DNA of 25,954 nt, from the NCBI GenBank assembly GCA_037380725.1, contig JARRRL010000026.1, forward strand, positions 1-25,954, read 5' to 3'. Of this stretch, positions 24,072-25,954 are shown one piece after another. Each line of letters opens with the position of its first letter. The stretch's first letter is position 1. This DNA is from JARRRL01 sp037380725. Lineage in GTDB: Bacteria; Pseudomonadota; Gammaproteobacteria; Pseudomonadales; JANQJO01. The translations under genes were made by a program, and so were the position numbers. The notes under the pieces are model-generated. The model had not been told where the DNA came from. It did no database searches and saw only the letters and a program-made list of their open reading frames with translations.

Positions 24072-24764
24072 CAACAGCCACGCGACAACATCAACGCAAC
24101 AAAAACAGAAAAGCTATTTAATAGAACGACTAATACAATAGCCAAATCAACAGCGGCATCTTCTTTATAAAGACAATATGAACAAAAGCGAGCCAATTGG
24201 TCAAACACTGTAATGGATATAACAATAGATGTCTACGTTAATAATACCCAAATTCGCGTCAAAGAAATTTACATATTTATACTCCCACACGACGCATTGA
24301 GAAGAGCAAACCCACAACCCAGCAACATTAATATCTGATTTGCACACATGAATTTTATGGGATTATTTCTTCTCCAACAAAGACTTGATTACACCTAGCT
24401 ACATATTAATTGCTCGTCAAAGCCCGTCACCACAAACACGTCAATTCCACCTGCATCACGGCAAAACCGGCTTTCAATTGAATTGAAACCAATCACAGAA
24501 ACCAATTTCAACTTTTCCATCCTTGGTTGTTATCTGTCAAATATTTTAACGATAAAAGTTAAATTGATCATACTCACCTCATCAAGCTCTACTTACATCG
24601 CGCATGTCGCCAGAACAGGATAAAATCGCAACAAAGAATCAGATATTATTTTGATATTAGATCTAAGCATAGCGGACCCCAAAAAATGGACCTCTCGCTA
24701 AGTTATATTCCTAGCTGTATGATCCTGCTCAAAAGGAGAGCACCAATGGCAGCTAAGGAGATGC
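24072..24764. other. AT-rich gene-free stretch
   Basis: Nearly 700 bp with no gene. A 17-bp palindrome TTTCAATT-G-AATTGAAA lies at 24472-24488. The last 90 bp look like the left end of an insertion sequence (see 24670-24764). The promoter of the minus-strand gene at 23130 should lie near its start, but I could not place it. Confidence 0.5.
24670..24764 (+). mobile_element. Possible IS3-type left end and OrfA start, truncated
   Basis: AGCGGACCCCAAAAAATGGACC (about 24670-24692, in two pieces AGCGGACCCC and AAAAAATGGACC) resembles the outer ends of IS3-family elements. It is followed at usual distance by AAAAGGAGAG and an ATG at 24746 that opens MAAKEMRQ, like an OrfA start. That frame ends at 24796, inside the neighbouring inverted-repeat element, so the OrfA is cut. 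The IS3 call is from pattern memory only. Confidence 0.35.
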
Positions 24765-24783
24765 GTCAAAATAACTTGAACAA
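24765..24783 (+). repeat. Left terminal inverted repeat
   Basis: GTCAAAATAACTTGAACAA, an exact reverse complement of 25428-25446. Confidence 0.92.
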
Positions 24784-24810
24784 ATTACTGTTTTGATATG
24801 GGCTATTTTT

Positions 24811-25305
24811 ATGGAGAATAATGACATTAACGAAGAGTGGTTGACGCTGTTCCATACGCTATCGGAATCACAAAAGCGGTGGTCCGCTGCTGTGAAATCC
24901 TTGGAGATTGGTTACGGTGGTGTATCCAAAGTCAGCCACGCGACAGGCCTCTCGCGAACTACTATAACGCAAGACATCAAAGATGGCCGCAGAAAGGTAT
25001 TGAAATTTTTGAGAGAAGGTCTTCCTGTCATATCTGTCAACACAAAAAAAGAGTTAGTCGGAAAATTTTTAAATAAAGGGGTAGAGTGGCGTCCGAAAGG
25101 TAACCCAACTCTGGTTGAAGATCATAATTTTCGTTCTAGATCTGATGGTAATACCATACCATATGGTACGCACGATATTGGTAAAAATGGAGGATTTGCC
25201 AATGTTATAATTTCAAAAGATACCGCGGAGTTTGCCACCAACAGTACTTCTATCTGGTGTAAAAGATTGGTCGCAAAAATTATGCAAAAGCATCGAAAAT
25301 TTTAA
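24811..25305 (+). pseudogene. Internally deleted ISAzo13-family transposase
   Basis: A 164-residue frame from the ATG at 24811. The N-terminal part reads like the helix-turn-helix of ISAzo13 transposases (YGGVSKVSHATGLSRTTITQ). It then jumps, within KVLKFLREG, straight to LPVISVNTKKELVGKF, EWRPKG and IPYGTHDIGKNGG with DTAEFATNS, segments that normally follow after some 100 residues or more of missing sequence. The first catalytic Asp (SVDTKK in the family) is Asn here, and the remaining DDE residues are gone because the frame ends soon after. So it is catalytically dead although still open. It could at most encode a DNA-binding domain that recognises the inverted repeats. Confidence 0.8.
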
Positions 25306-25427
25306 CATGCACCACAAACGCAGGCCTTAAAATATCTGCAAAATTGGACAATACAATATACGAATCAGAGAAAAAAGTATCAACTCTGCCTAAATGGAAT
25401 TATTCAATATCTCCTACCAACTAGGAG

Positions 25428-25446
25428 TTGTTCAAGTTATTTTGAC
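25428..25446 (-). repeat. Right terminal inverted repeat
   Basis: TTGTTCAAGTTATTTTGAC, an exact reverse complement of 24765-24783. A CTCCTA-ccaac-TAGGAG hairpin (25411-25427) directly abuts it on the inner side. Confidence 0.92.
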
Positions 25447-25915
25447 ACACCTCCTAGGTCAATAGGGTCTTATTCATTGATCACCTTGAAAGGGTGCACC
25501 CTACTCATCAAATTAGTGACGATTGGTCAATGATAGAATCCATTTGGCTGCTCTTGATTCTGAATGCCGAGTGTTGGGCTTCGTAACACTCAGCTCAACC
25601 TATTGAATGAATAAAAATCACGCTTTTGATCGTAAGACACACAGGCATTCCAATCTGTCCCTGACTGATATAATCATCAAAAATACCTGCCTTTGCAATA
25701 TACAAGAAAAACTTTACAATAACACCCTTTTATAAAGTTGTGATCAATAAATAAGCCGATTCTAATTCAGAAGCAACCTGGTTCTGAAATCAGAATATCC
25801 GTGCCATGACTTCATCATGGTTCATTTTTGAGCAGCCCCCCCTGCAGAATGAAGTGCATCGGTTGAATTGTGATTAGTATAAACCGTTTGCATTTGTTTA
25901 AGAGGAGTAGATCGT
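25447..25915. other. Gene-free right flank
   Basis: About 470 bp without a recognisable gene. It contains the perfect 12-bp palindrome AGGGTGCACCCT (25491-25502), a CCATGA-cttca-TCATGG stem (25804-25820) and a run of seven C (25836-25842). A TATAAA (about 25878) may belong to a promoter for whatever starts at 25916. Confidence 0.45.
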
Positions 25916-25954
25916 TTGAATATACAGCCCAATCGTTTCAGCAATACACAGCAG
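25916..25954 (+). CDS. Possible start of a gene cut by the window edge
   Basis: AAGAGGAG (about 25900-25906) followed nine or so bases later by TTG opens a frame (MNIQPNRFSNTQQ) that runs off the window. Only 13 codons are visible, so it may be chance. Confidence 0.25.
   Translation, partial: MNIQPNRFSNTQQ

Larger units (their letters stand above)
24765..25446. mobile_element. 682-bp non-autonomous ISAzo13-type element
   Basis: Perfect 19-bp terminal inverted repeats bound the element: GTCAAAATAACTTGAACAA (24765-24783) and TTGTTCAAGTTATTTTGAC (25428-25446); they extend to 22 bp with one mismatch. Between them lies a transposase remnant of ISAzo13 type. Full elements of this family are longer than 1.2 kb, so this is an internally deleted, MITE-like derivative that could only move with help from a full-length relative. 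No target-site duplication is evident. It sits inside what may be another IS relic. Confidence 0.8.

Overview
The window looks like a chromosomal segment of a marine-type gammaproteobacterium (Oceanospirillales/Pseudomonadales-like). This is inferred from gene content and order: a Pseudomonas-style glycine betaine/sarcosine catabolic cluster, rph-pyrE with divergent yicC, and the traces of an ilvA/rpiA/serA neighbourhood. No rRNA or tRNA gene, CRISPR array or phage module was seen.

Left part (about 0.57-13.5 kb): glycine betaine catabolism. gbcB (-) and gbcA (+) diverge around a 1.1-kb region holding short repeats and a dead insertion-sequence fragment. Then follow, all on +, glyA, sdaA, soxB, soxD, soxA (one frameshift), soxG and purU. 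GbcAB removes one methyl from glycine betaine as formaldehyde. The heterotetrameric sarcosine oxidase SoxBDAG turns sarcosine into glycine and methylene-tetrahydrofolate. GlyA combines these into serine, SdaA deaminates serine to pyruvate, and PurU drains surplus formyl-tetrahydrofolate to formate. Dimethylglycine demethylase (dgcAB) and the regulator gbdR are not in the window. A nearly identical 28-bp block with TGTCG half-sites 21 bp apart precedes both glyA and soxB and is the best operator candidate.

Middle (13.6-18.2 kb): adhC and fghA (-) form a glutathione-dependent formaldehyde oxidation pair that fits the formaldehyde released upstream. A perfect 18-bp inverted repeat separates them. 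serA (-) follows, then an rpiA pseudogene with two apparent internal deletions and a tiny ilvA relic around the PLP-lysine motif. The ilvA/rpiA pair therefore seems to have decayed here.

Right part (18.2-24.1 kb): a CoA-transferase/acetyl-CoA hydrolase family gene (+), a secreted DUF4124-like protein (-), the rph-pyrE pair (-), yicC (+), and an exported protein of unknown function with CsgG/FlgT-like features (-).

Right end (24.1-25.95 kb): AT-rich and gene-poor. It carries a compact 682-bp element with perfect 19-bp terminal inverted repeats around an internally deleted ISAzo13-type transposase that has lost its catalytic residues, next to another probable IS end. Several relics and homopolymer-associated frameshifts suggest a genome accumulating pseudogenes, although sequencing error cannot be excluded for single-base frameshifts.
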